From NCBI RefSeq assembly GCF_050314555.1, contig NZ_JBNPNH010000005.1, positions 62,001 to 126,000 on the forward strand: 64,000 nucleotides of DNA, in the 5' to 3' direction. The stretch is from Spyradosoma sp004558035 (GTDB lineage: Bacteria > Verrucomicrobiota > Verrucomicrobiia > Opitutales > UBA953). This document shows, piece after piece, positions 48,783-57,636 of this stretch; within the stretch, counting starts at the first letter, position 1; each line of letters starts with the position of its first letter. The position numbers were made by a program, and so were the translations under genes. The notes under the pieces are model-generated. The model was given only the letters and a program-made list of their open reading frames with translations. It did no database searches and had not been told where the DNA came from.

Positions 48783-50828
48783 ATGAATTACGCAATTTCC
48801 CGTTTCAACACCGTCCGGCGCAAGACGCGCGAAGTCCTCGTCGGCGGGAACGTCGGCATCGGCGGAAACAACCCGATCCGCATCCAGTCGATGACCACGT
48901 CGAACACGCTCGACGTGGACGCGACGGTCGCGCAGTGCATCCGCCTCGCGGAGGCGGGCAGCGAGCTCATCCGCGTCACGGCGCCGAGCGTTCCCGCGGC
49001 GCGCGCGCTCAAGGACATTCACGCGAAGTTCCGCGCCGCCGGCTTTTCCCAGCCGCTCGTCGCGGACATTCATTTTCTGCCCGCCGCGGCGATGGAGGCG
49101 ATCGAGCACGTCGAGAAAGTCCGCATCAACCCGGGCAACTACGCCGACAAGAAATCCCCGACGGGCGCGCCGCGCGACTACACGGACGCCGAGTACGCCG
49201 AGGAGCTCGAGCGCGTGCACGACGCCGTCGCGCCGCTGATCCGCCGCGCGAAGGAGCTCGGGCGCGCGCTGCGCATCGGCACGAATCACGGCTCGCTCGC
49301 GGAGCGCACGCTGCGGCGCTTCGGCGACACGCCCGCGGGCATGGTCGAGGCAGCGCTCGAGTTCGTGCGCATCTGCGAGGCGGAGAACTTCCGCGACCTC
49401 GTGCTTTCGATGAAGTCGTCCAACCCGAAAGTGATGATCGAGGCGTACCGTCTCGCCGCCGTGCGCATGGCGGAAGAGGGTATGGACTACCCGATGCATC
49501 TCGGCGTCACCGAGGCGGGCGAGGGCGAGGACGCGCGCATCAAGTCCGCGATCGGCATCGGCTCGCTGCTCGTGGACGGCATCGGCGACACGATCCGCGT
49601 CTCGCTCACCGAAGACCCGTGGCGCGAGCTGCCCGTGTGCCGCGAGATCCTTTCGCGCATCATTCCGGAAAAGACGCTCATCGCCGGCAGCGTTCCCGCG
49701 AACGCGCCCGTCAGCGACCGCGACGTCGATCCGCTCGAATTTCACCGCCGCCCCGTCGTGTCGGTGAAATTCAACGACAAATGCGGAATCGACGCGGGAA
49801 CGCCGCCGCGCGTGTTCGCCTTCGCCGACGTCGAAAAGCCGCTCGAGGAGATCATCCGCGAAGTCCGCGCCGCGAACGCGAAGTCCGCGCCCGTCGAGGG
49901 GCTCGTGCTTCCCGTCGCGACGGAGTCCGACCTCGCCGCCGCCTGCGAGCTGCAGTGCGCGCTCGAGGACGAGATTCCCGCCTTCGTCTTCGATCCCGTG
50001 AAGGACAGCGTTCCCGAGCTTTTCGCGCGTTTTTCGCCGTCGCGCAGGTCCGCGACCTACGTTCAGCGCCGCTTCAATCCCGCGAACGCGGAAATCGTTC
50101 CCGCGTGGGCGGCGCTCTGCCGCGACAAGGGCGTCGGGCTCGTCGTCGATTCCACCGCCGCCGCGCGCGCCGCGGTGCTGCCGCATCTGAAGAATTTCCC
50201 GCAGGAAAAGCTCATCTTCACGACGAGCCGCAAGGCGCCCGGCGTGCATCCCGTCGGCGCGTACCGCCAGCTCGCCCAGGCGCTCGCGAACGCGGACATC
50301 CGCGCGCCGATCTGGATCCGCGCGAGCGCGAAGAACACCGTGCTCCCGTTTTCGAAAATTCCCACGGCGACGCCCGACGAAGCGCCCGCGCTCGAGGCGG
50401 CGCTGCTCGCCGGTCCGCTGCTCTGCGACGGCATCGGCGACGTCGTCTCCGTCGAGACCGCGGGAACGCTCCGCAAGAATCTCGAGCTCGCCTACGCCGT
50501 CCTTCAGGGCGCGCGCGCGCGGCAGACGCGCACGGAATACGTCGCCTGCCCGAGCTGCGGGCGCACGCTGTACGACATTCAGGCGACCGTCCGCGAAATC
50601 AAGGCGCGCACCGCGCACCTCGACGGCGTGACGATCGGCGTCATGGGCTGCATCGTGAACGGCCCCGGCGAAATGGCGGACGCGGATTTCGGCTACGTCG
50701 GCGGCGCTCCCGGGAAAATCAATCTTTACGTCCGCCGCGAATGCGTCGCGACGGGCATCCCGCAGAGCGAGGCGGTCGATCGCCTCGTCGCGCTCATCAA
50801 GGAGCACGGTCGCTGGAAAGACGCCTGA
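48783..50828 (+). CDS. ispG: 4-hydroxy-3-methylbut-2-en-1-yl diphosphate synthase, long form
   Basis: The 681-residue enzyme acts in the non-mevalonate isoprenoid pathway. It starts with the TIM-barrel domain (PIRIQSMTTSNTLDVDATV; VRINPGNYADKK). It has the long central insertion domain characteristic of plant, chlamydial and Bacteroidetes-type IspG. The 4Fe-4S domain has ACPSCGRTLYDIQ (C589, C592) and GVMGCIVNGPGEMADADFGY (third cysteine about 624). The C-terminal YVRRECVATGIPQSEA helix is conserved. The long form fits the proposed Verrucomicrobiota origin. Confidence 0.95.
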   Translation: MNYAISRFNTVRRKTREVLVGGNVGIGGNNPIRIQSMTTSNTLDVDATVAQCIRLAEAGSELIRVTAPSVPAARALKDIHAKFRAAGFSQPLVADIHFLPAAAMEAIEHVEKVRINPGNYADKKSPTGAPRDYTDAEYAEELERVHDAVAPLIRRAKELGRALRIGTNHGSLAERTLRRFGDTPAGMVEAALEFVRICEAENFRDLVLSMKSSNPKVMIEAYRLAAVRMAEEGMDYPMHLGVTEAGEGEDARIKSAIGIGSLLVDGIGDTIRVSLTEDPWRELPVCREILSRIIPEKTLIAGSVPANAPVSDRDVDPLEFHRRPVVSVKFNDKCGIDAGTPPRVFAFADVEKPLEEIIREVRAANAKSAPVEGLVLPVATESDLAAACELQCALEDEIPAFVFDPVKDSVPELFARFSPSRRSATYVQRRFNPANAEIVPAWAALCRDKGVGLVVDSTAAARAAVLPHLKNFPQEKLIFTTSRKAPGVHPVGAYRQLAQALANADIRAPIWIRASAKNTVLPFSKIPTATPDEAPALEAALLAGPLLCDGIGDVVSVETAGTLRKNLELAYAVLQGARARQTRTEYVACPSCGRTLYDIQATVREIKARTAHLDGVTIGVMGCIVNGPGEMADADFGYVGGAPGKINLYVRRECVATGIPQSEAVDRLVALIKEHGRWKDA

Positions 50829-50865
50829 GTTCCCCGCGCGTTTCTGCGGGGCGAACCCGACGATC

Positions 50866-50899
50866 CCGCGCACGGGCAGACGCCCGCGCGCGGTTTTTT
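50866..50899 (+). terminator. Terminator of ispG
   Basis: Arms CCGCGCACGGGC (50866-50877) and GCCCGCGCGCGG (50882-50893) pair with one mismatch and a 4-base loop AGAC, followed by six T. Confidence 0.9.
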
Positions 50900-50992
50900 G
50901 CGCGCGGACTGCAGCGGTTTTCCTAACACAATCCTAACAATTCCCGCGTTGACAGGCGGAGGAAAATCAGAGCAACTTTTTTCCCGCAAAAA

Positions 50993-52945
50993 ATGATGAA
51001 AAGATCTTATCGCCGAGCAAAAATTTTCTTCGGGCCGCTCTTCCCGGTTTTCGCCGTCGTCTGCCTGAACATGGCGCTGCTTTCCGCGTTCCGGCTCGGG
51101 TTCGCCGTCTGGCAGCACGAGCGCGTGAGCGCCGTCGGCGGCTGGGGCGAACTGCTGCTGCAGGGCGCGCGCGTCGATTTCGCGAGCATGGGCTGGCTGA
51201 TGCTCGTTCCCGCGGTCCTGAGCGCGCTGATTCTCGCGGGCAACCGGCTCGGGCGCGCGTGGAGCGCCGTTCAGCGCGTGTGGCTCACAGCGGGAACGCT
51301 GTTCTTTTTCTTCATGGAGCTTTCGACGCCGGCGTTTCTCGCGACCTACGACTTCCGCCCGAACCGCCTGTTCTTCGAGTATCTGACGAGTCCGCGCGAA
51401 GTCTTCACGATGCTCGTGAACGGGCATCTGCTCGAGCTCTTCGTCGCGCTCGCGCTGACGGCGGCGGGCGCCGTGCTCTTCTGGAAATTTTCCGGGCGCG
51501 TCTCGCGCGGGCTCGTGTTCCCGCGCTGGCAACTGCGTCCGCTCTACGCCGTGTGCGCGGTCGCGGCGCTGTTCATCGGCGCGCGCTCGACGTTCGGGCA
51601 TCGCCCGCTGAACCCGTCGATGGTCGCGTTTTCCTCCGACGCGATGGTGAACTCGCTCGCGATCAACTCCGGCTATTCCGTGATTTTCGCCGCCAAGCAG
51701 ATGGGCGACGAGGAGAAGGCGGGCGAGATCTACGGGAAAATGCCGCTCGCGGAAGTGATCGAGCGCGTCAAAACGATGCGCGGACGGCCGGATTCCGATT
51801 ACGTCTCCGAGGAGCAGCCGACGCTCACGAGCAACACGGCGAGCGTGCGGCGGGAACGCCCGAAGAACGTCGTCGTCATCCTCATGGAATCGCAGGGCGC
51901 GCAGTTCATCGGCGCGCTGGGCGGGCTGCCGCTTTCGCCGCAGTTCGACGCGCTCGCGCGCGAGGGCTGGCTCTTCGAACGCTGCTTCGCCACGGGAACG
52001 CGCTCCGTGCGCGGAATCGAGGCCGTCGTCACTGGCTTCACGCCCACGCCGGCGCGCTCCGTCGTGAAGCTCGGCAAAAGCCAGCAGGGCTTCTTCACCG
52101 TCGCCGACCTGCTCGCGGACCGCGGCTACCACACGGCGTTCATCTACGGAGGCGAAAAGCATTTCGACAACATGGCGTCGTTCTTCTACGGGAACGGCTT
52201 CAAGGAAATCATCGATGAAAAGGATTACGAAAATCCCGTGTTCAAGGGCTCCTGGGGCGCGTCCGACGAAGACCTTTTCGCGATGGCGGACAGGAAATTC
52301 CGCGAGTGGAGCGCGGCGGGAACGCCGTTCTACTCGCTCGTGTTCACGTCCAGCCACCACGACCCGTTCGAGTTCCCCGACGGGCGCATCGAGCTTTACG
52401 ACGCCGAAAAGCAGACGCGCAACAACGCCGCGAAATACGCCGACTACGCGTTGGGGAAATTCTTCGAGGCGGCGAAAAAATCCGACTACTGGAAGGACAC
52501 GGTCTTCCTCGTCGTCGCCGACCACGATTCGCGCGCGTCGGGAGCGGCACTCGTGCCGATCCGCAACTTCCACATTCCCGCGCTCGTTCTCGGCGAGGGC
52601 GTTCCCGTCGTGCGCGATCCGCGGCTGATCTCGCAGATCGACCTCGCGCCGACGGTGCTTTCGCTCGCGGGAATCGACGCGACCTACCCGATGCTCGGAT
52701 TCGACCTCACGCGCGAGTCGCCCGACCGCGCGATGATGATCTACGACAAGAACTTCGCGATGATGCGGGGCGACCGCGTCACGATCCTGCTCCCGTCCAA
52801 GCCCGCGCAGGGCTTCATCTACGACTTCGCGAAGAAGGAGCTCGTTCCCGCGGACGTGACCGAAGAAGAGGCGAAGAACGCGCTCGCCGCCGTCCTCTAC
52901 GGCTCCTACGCCTACAAGCTCGGGCTCTACGAGGAGACGGAGTGA
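50993..52945 (+). CDS. LTA-synthase-like phosphoglycerol transferase
   Basis: The 650-residue membrane protein has five or so N-terminal helices and a C-terminal sulfatase-fold domain. The order NVVVILMESQGAQF, ATGTRSVRGIEA (catalytic Thr), YGGEKHFDNM, and FLVVADHDSRASG (metal ligands) is that of the LtaS/OpgB family. In Gram-negatives such enzymes transfer phosphoglycerol to periplasmic glucans or other envelope polymers. Two adjacent ATGs (50993 and 50996) could each start it; a TTGACA at 50949 is a possible -35 without a clear -10. Confidence 0.88.
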   Translation: MMKRSYRRAKIFFGPLFPVFAVVCLNMALLSAFRLGFAVWQHERVSAVGGWGELLLQGARVDFASMGWLMLVPAVLSALILAGNRLGRAWSAVQRVWLTAGTLFFFFMELSTPAFLATYDFRPNRLFFEYLTSPREVFTMLVNGHLLELFVALALTAAGAVLFWKFSGRVSRGLVFPRWQLRPLYAVCAVAALFIGARSTFGHRPLNPSMVAFSSDAMVNSLAINSGYSVIFAAKQMGDEEKAGEIYGKMPLAEVIERVKTMRGRPDSDYVSEEQPTLTSNTASVRRERPKNVVVILMESQGAQFIGALGGLPLSPQFDALAREGWLFERCFATGTRSVRGIEAVVTGFTPTPARSVVKLGKSQQGFFTVADLLADRGYHTAFIYGGEKHFDNMASFFYGNGFKEIIDEKDYENPVFKGSWGASDEDLFAMADRKFREWSAAGTPFYSLVFTSSHHDPFEFPDGRIELYDAEKQTRNNAAKYADYALGKFFEAAKKSDYWKDTVFLVVADHDSRASGAALVPIRNFHIPALVLGEGVPVVRDPRLISQIDLAPTVLSLAGIDATYPMLGFDLTRESPDRAMMIYDKNFAMMRGDRVTILLPSKPAQGFIYDFAKKELVPADVTEEEAKNALAAVLYGSYAYKLGLYEETE

Positions 52946-53024
52946 AGGTCGGCGGAGCCGAAAAGCGCGAAGACGAAAGGAAATCACTCCTCGAGTCCTC
53001 GCCCTTTTCAAGTCCCCGGCTTTT

Positions 53025-55736
53025 TCATTCCACAGTGATTTCGCCTTCGGAGTTCGTGCCGCCGGCGCCCGCCATCGTGACGCGCAGATCGACTTTCGAG
53101 CCGGGCTTGAGCGCGGACGATTCCAGCGTGAAGACGTTGTCCTTCGGGTTGCCGCCGGCGAAGCCCTTGTGCGAATCTTCGGCGACGACGGCGCCCGCCG
53201 AGAGCGCCTGCACGGAAAGGATGTCCGCGCCGTTCCCGCCGCCCGTGTAGCGGAACGTCGCGCGCAAGCGCCCAGCGCTCTTCACGGCGACGTCGCGCGC
53301 GTAGAGCACGGCGCCTTTCGAGAGCACGTCTGCGTTCCACGCGAACTTCCCGCCTTTTTTCGGAAACGCTTCGGCGCGGCGGACGCGGATTTCGCCCTGC
53401 GAGGGCTTTTTCGATTCGACGGTCGCGACGAGCGCGTTCCCGCCGCGGAGCGCCTTCGCGTCGATCTTCACGGGAACGATGCCGGTCGGGTTCTGCGCGG
53501 AAATCTTCGCGACGGCTTTCGAGACGGGCGTCTCGTTCTTCGCGCCCGCGACGCGGAGGCGGCTCACGAGGATTTCCTCCTCGGGATTTTTCGCGGTGAA
53601 GACGAGCTCGTAGTCGCCGGGCGCGGTCAGCAGCCCTTCGGTCGAAAAGCGCACGTCCGCCTTGCCGCCCTTGGTCTGCGTCTTGTTCCAGAGGGCGGAC
53701 GGGTAATCGCCGCCGCGGAAGTTGCGCGGGTCGAAGAGCGCGGTGCCGCGCCTGCCGGAAAACACGCGGACTTCGCCGGCGCTGTCGCGCTCGCCCGAAG
53801 CGTTCGCGTGCGTGACGCGCAGCGCGTATTTGCCCGCGGGAACGGGCGTTTCGAGCGGCAGGCGGAAGGCGACGCCGCCGGGCGTCTTTTCGTCCGCGAC
53901 GTCGTCGTGCTCGTCCGCGGCGACGACTTTCCCGCCGCGCAGCAGCTCGACTTTGCGGAGCTTGAGCGGCGCGCCCTTCGTGTGGCGGAACGCGGCGACG
54001 AGCCCGGTTTCGTCCGCCGCCTTGAGCCGCGCGGGCTCGACGGGGATTTCGAAGGTCTTCGAGGAAAGCGCCTCCGCGCTCCACGTTCCCGACGGGAGCG
54101 GGTCGATGTGGCGATAGTTAATCTTGTGCGCGTCGAGCAGTTTCGCCTGCGGAATGAGGCGGCGGTAAAAGTCGTCGTAGTTCTTGCGCTCCTGCGGCGT
54201 CCACGTGAGCTCGGCGAGCGCGAGCACGCGCGGGAACGCCTGAAATTCGACGTGTTCGGGCTTGGGCAGCAGCTCCGCCCACAGCTGGCACTGCGCGCCG
54301 AGAATGTTTTTCCGCCCTTCGGCGGTGAGGCTGCCCGGGAACAGGTTGAAATTGTAGAGGTTGGGCAGGCGGAACGCCGTGCCGTCGTAGAGCGGCCAGT
54401 TGTCCGCGGGCGAGTCGGACTGCTGCGAGTCAAGGTAGAACGGCGCCGTCGAGACGTGAATCACGCCGTGGCCGGCGTTCGCGCTCTTGACGGCGTTCCC
54501 GAGCGAAAGCCACGGCATGATGACCGCCTTTTTCGTCAGGTGCTCCATGTTGTCGTCGTGCATGATTTCCTCCCAGCCGACGGGGCGCTTTCCGCGCTTG
54601 GCGACGTGCGCCGCCATTTCGTTGAACATCCACGCCTGCAGCGCGTTTTCCGCCTTGTCGCCGTGCTTGTCGAGCCCGAGCTCGCGGATTTTCGCCTGCG
54701 CGATCGGGCTTTCCTTCCAATGGCCCTTGGGCGCCTCGTCGCCGCCGAAATGAATGAAGCCGAACGGGAACAGGTCCATCGTCTCGTTCAGAATGTCCTT
54801 GAGAAAGCCGAGTCCCTTGTCGTTGGGCAGAATGAGGTCGGGCGAGTGGTTGGAGCGCACGCTCGGCACCTTGCCCGAGGTGTTGAATTCCGGATAAGCC
54901 GTGAGCGCCGCCATCGCGTGCGCGGGAAATTCGATTTCGGGCATGATTTCGACGTGGCGCGCCTTCGCGTAGGCGACGATCTCTTTCACGTCCTCCTGCG
55001 TGTAGTGGCCGCCGCCGTGGAAATAACCGTATTTGAACGTCGCGCGCGCGGCCTTGTTCGTCGGGTCCTCGCATTCGTAATACGCGGGATATTCGTCGCA
55101 GAGCTTGGCGAGCTTGGGATATTTCTTGATTTCGAGACGCCAGCCTTCGGAATCGACGAGGTGCCAGTGCAGGCGGTTGATCTTGTAGAGCGAAAGCACG
55201 TCGATGAACTTCATGATCCACTCCTTGGGCTGAAAATGCCGCGCGGAATCGACGTGCACGCCGCGCCACGAACACAGCGGCGCGTCCTCGATCGCGACGC
55301 ACGGAAGCACGCCGGGCTTTCCCGCGAGGCGCGAAGCGAAAAGCATCTGGTTCAGCGTCTGCACGCCGTAGAACACGCCCGCCGCGCTCCCGCCTTCGAC
55401 GGAGATGTGCCCCGTCTCAATCTTGAGCTTGTAGCCCTCGGGCGGGAGCTTTTTGTCGAGCGAAAGCGCGATCGCGCCGCGCGCGCTCTTGGGCGCCTTC
55501 TTCGTCATGCGCGCGAGCGCCGTGCGGAGATGCTTCTCTTCGCCGGCGAGCTCCTTCGGCGCCTCGATGCGGCAGTTGACGGACGCGGTGAAGACGCGCG
55601 TTCCCGCGATCGCGGCGGCGTAGTCGCCCGAGGCGCTTTCCTTCGCGGGTTTGGGAATGACGGGCACGTCGGCGCGCGCGGGAACGAATGCGGCGAGCGC
55701 GAGCGCCGCGACTGCGAACGGGTAGGGGACTTTCAT
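53025..55736 (-). CDS. Glycoside hydrolase family 20, beta-N-acetylhexosaminidase
   Basis: ATG 55736 gives a signal peptide (MKVPYPFAVAALALAAFVPARA); an upstream in-frame extension of 44 residues is rejected. The 903-residue protein has the GH20b alpha/beta domain (residues about 20-150), then a TIM barrel with HWHLVDSEGWRLEIKKYP and the catalytic pair in HFGGDEAPKG (about residues 329-337). A long C-terminal beta-rich region follows, with two carbohydrate- or sulfatase-type accessory modules. It releases terminal GlcNAc/GalNAc from chitin-like or mucin glycans. A gut or host-associated habitat is a possible inference. Confidence 0.93.
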   Translation of the reverse strand: MKVPYPFAVAALALAAFVPARADVPVIPKPAKESASGDYAAAIAGTRVFTASVNCRIEAPKELAGEEKHLRTALARMTKKAPKSARGAIALSLDKKLPPEGYKLKIETGHISVEGGSAAGVFYGVQTLNQMLFASRLAGKPGVLPCVAIEDAPLCSWRGVHVDSARHFQPKEWIMKFIDVLSLYKINRLHWHLVDSEGWRLEIKKYPKLAKLCDEYPAYYECEDPTNKAARATFKYGYFHGGGHYTQEDVKEIVAYAKARHVEIMPEIEFPAHAMAALTAYPEFNTSGKVPSVRSNHSPDLILPNDKGLGFLKDILNETMDLFPFGFIHFGGDEAPKGHWKESPIAQAKIRELGLDKHGDKAENALQAWMFNEMAAHVAKRGKRPVGWEEIMHDDNMEHLTKKAVIMPWLSLGNAVKSANAGHGVIHVSTAPFYLDSQQSDSPADNWPLYDGTAFRLPNLYNFNLFPGSLTAEGRKNILGAQCQLWAELLPKPEHVEFQAFPRVLALAELTWTPQERKNYDDFYRRLIPQAKLLDAHKINYRHIDPLPSGTWSAEALSSKTFEIPVEPARLKAADETGLVAAFRHTKGAPLKLRKVELLRGGKVVAADEHDDVADEKTPGGVAFRLPLETPVPAGKYALRVTHANASGERDSAGEVRVFSGRRGTALFDPRNFRGGDYPSALWNKTQTKGGKADVRFSTEGLLTAPGDYELVFTAKNPEEEILVSRLRVAGAKNETPVSKAVAKISAQNPTGIVPVKIDAKALRGGNALVATVESKKPSQGEIRVRRAEAFPKKGGKFAWNADVLSKGAVLYARDVAVKSAGRLRATFRYTGGGNGADILSVQALSAGAVVAEDSHKGFAGGNPKDNVFTLESSALKPGSKVDLRVTMAGAGGTNSEGEITVE

Positions 55737-55910
55737 GCGCGCGATTCTACCCGCGCCGCGCCCGCGACGCACGGAAAATTTTTCCGTGAAAAAACGGAAA
55801 ACGCGGGAACGCCGCCGTCCGTGCGCGCCGCGCCCGTGCGCGAAATTTTTCGAAAAAAGAGCTTGCAATCTTTCCGCGGGAAAGGTCTAATGGCGTTCCT
55901 TTCCATTTAT

Positions 55911-55987
<77 letters not shown>

Positions 55988-55993
55988 TTTCCT

Positions 55994-56036
55994 CGCCCGC
56001 GAAGCTGCAAAACGAAAGCTTCGCGGGCGTTTCTTT
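55994..56036 (+). terminator. Terminator of the initiator tRNA
   Basis: A perfect 12-bp stem CGCCCGCGAAGC (55994-56005) and GCTTCGCGGGCG (56018-56029) has a 12-base loop and is followed by TTTCTTTT. Confidence 0.9.
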
Positions 56037-56066
56037 TAAAAGTCAAAAACAGTCATAATTCACATC

Positions 56067-57479
56067 ATGCCGATCGCTTCCGAATATAAGATTGCCGACC
56101 TCGCCCTCGCCGACTGGGGACGCAAGGAGCTCGACGTCGCCGCCTTTGAAATGCCCGGCCTGCAGGCCGTCCGCAAAAAATACGCGCCCGCGAAGCCGCT
56201 CGCGGGAACGCGGATCATGGGCTCGCTGCACATGACGATCCAGACCGCCGCGCTCATCGAGACGCTCGTCGATCTCGGCGCGGACGTCCGCTGGGCCTCG
56301 TGCAACATCTTCTCGACGCAGGACCACGCCGCCGCCGCCATCGTCGCCGCGGGAACGCCCGTCTTCGCCTGGAAAGGCGAGACGCTCGAAGAATACTGGG
56401 ACTGCACCTACCGCGCGATGACGTGGCCGGACGGGAACGGCCCCGACCTGATCGTGGACGACGGCGGCGACGCGACGCTCCTCATCCACAAGGGCTACGA
56501 GCTCGAAAACGGCGACGCGTGGGCGGATTCGCCGAGCGAGTCCGAGGAGGAGGCCGTGATCAAGGCGCTGCTCAAGCGCGTCCGCGCCGAGGATCCCGAC
56601 CACTGGCATCGCGTCGTCGCGAAGTGGCGCGGCGTTTCCGAGGAGACGACGACGGGCGTCCACCGCCTCTACCAGCGCGCCGCGGCGGGCAAGCTGCTCG
56701 TTCCCGCGATCAACGTGAACGATTCCGTCACGAAATCGAAGTTCGACAATCTTTACGGCTGCCGCGAATCGCTCGTGGACGGCATCAAGCGCGCGACGGA
56801 CGTGATGATCGCCGGGAAAATCGCCGTCGTGTGCGGCTACGGCGACGTCGGCAAGGGCTGCGCGCAGTCGCTGCGCGGGCTCGGCGCGACCGTGTGGGTG
56901 ACGGAAGTCGATCCGATCTGCGCGCTGCAGGCGGCGATGGAGGGCTACCGCGTCGTCACCGTCGAGGACACGCTCGGGCTCGCGGACATCTACGTCACGA
57001 CCACGGGCAACTGCGACATCATCACGCTCGAGCACATGCTCGGGATGCGCGACCAGGCGATCGTCTGCAACATCGGCCACTTCGACAACGAAATCCAAGT
57101 CGCGCGGCTGAACGCGCTCGCGGACGCGAAGAAAGTGAACATCAAGCCGCAGGTGGACCGCTACGACTTCGCGGACGGGCATTCGATCTTCCTGCTCGCG
57201 GAAGGCCGCCTCGTCAATCTCGGCTGCGCGACGGGGCACCCGAGCTTCGTCATGTCCAACAGCTTCACGAACCAGGCGCTCGCGCAGATGGATCTCTGGA
57301 AGAACCGCGACGCGTACAAGCCCGGCGTGTACATTCTGCCGAAGGTGCTCGACGAGGAAGTCGCGCGGCTGCACCTCGACCGCATCGGCGCGAAGCTGAC
57401 GACGCTCACGCCGAAACAGGCGGCGTACCTCGGCGTTCCCGTCGAAGGCCCCTACAAGGCGGAAAACTACCGCTACTGA
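56067..57479 (+). CDS. ahcY: Adenosylhomocysteinase
   Basis: The 470-residue enzyme hydrolyses S-adenosylhomocysteine to adenosine and homocysteine, recycling the product of all SAM methylations. Seen are LADWGRKELDVAAFEMPGL, SLHMTIQTAALIETL, CNIFSTQDHAAAAI (binding residues), the NAD-binding GKIAVVCGYGDVGKGCAQ and the C-terminal PVEGPYKAENYRY ending in the family KxxxYRY. No SAH riboswitch fits in the 30 bases between the preceding terminator and the ATG. Confidence 0.98.
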   Translation: MPIASEYKIADLALADWGRKELDVAAFEMPGLQAVRKKYAPAKPLAGTRIMGSLHMTIQTAALIETLVDLGADVRWASCNIFSTQDHAAAAIVAAGTPVFAWKGETLEEYWDCTYRAMTWPDGNGPDLIVDDGGDATLLIHKGYELENGDAWADSPSESEEEAVIKALLKRVRAEDPDHWHRVVAKWRGVSEETTTGVHRLYQRAAAGKLLVPAINVNDSVTKSKFDNLYGCRESLVDGIKRATDVMIAGKIAVVCGYGDVGKGCAQSLRGLGATVWVTEVDPICALQAAMEGYRVVTVEDTLGLADIYVTTTGNCDIITLEHMLGMRDQAIVCNIGHFDNEIQVARLNALADAKKVNIKPQVDRYDFADGHSIFLLAEGRLVNLGCATGHPSFVMSNSFTNQALAQMDLWKNRDAYKPGVYILPKVLDEEVARLHLDRIGAKLTTLTPKQAAYLGVPVEGPYKAENYRY

Positions 57480-57490
57480 TTTTTTCGCGC

Positions 57491-57571
57491 GCTCGAGTGG
57501 TGAAACGGCAGACACGTCGGATTTAGGTTCCGATGCCGCGAGGCGTGAGGGTTCGAATCCCTCCTCGAGCA
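57491..57571 (+). tRNA. tRNA-Leu (anticodon UAG), CCA not encoded
   Basis: The acceptor GCTCGAG/CTCGAGC pairs fully, the discriminator is A and the next bases are CT, so CCA must be added. The anticodon stem TCGGA/TCCGA with loop TTTAGGT gives anticodon TAG. A long variable arm (GCCGCGAGGC) is typical of leucine tRNAs. Confidence 0.95.
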
Positions 57572-57636
57572 CTCCCCCTCCTAGACAATTTTCTTTAACT
57601 TCCTTCGGCTTCGCGTTTCCGCTTTTCACTTTCTTC

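Noticed and set aside
55737..55868. Longer N-terminus for the GH20 enzyme
   Set aside because: The extra residues are arginine-rich and would bury the signal peptide that begins at ATG 55736.
56037..56066. SAH riboswitch upstream of ahcY
   Set aside because: Only 30 bases separate the tRNA terminator from the ATG, too few for the aptamer, and no conserved motif is visible.
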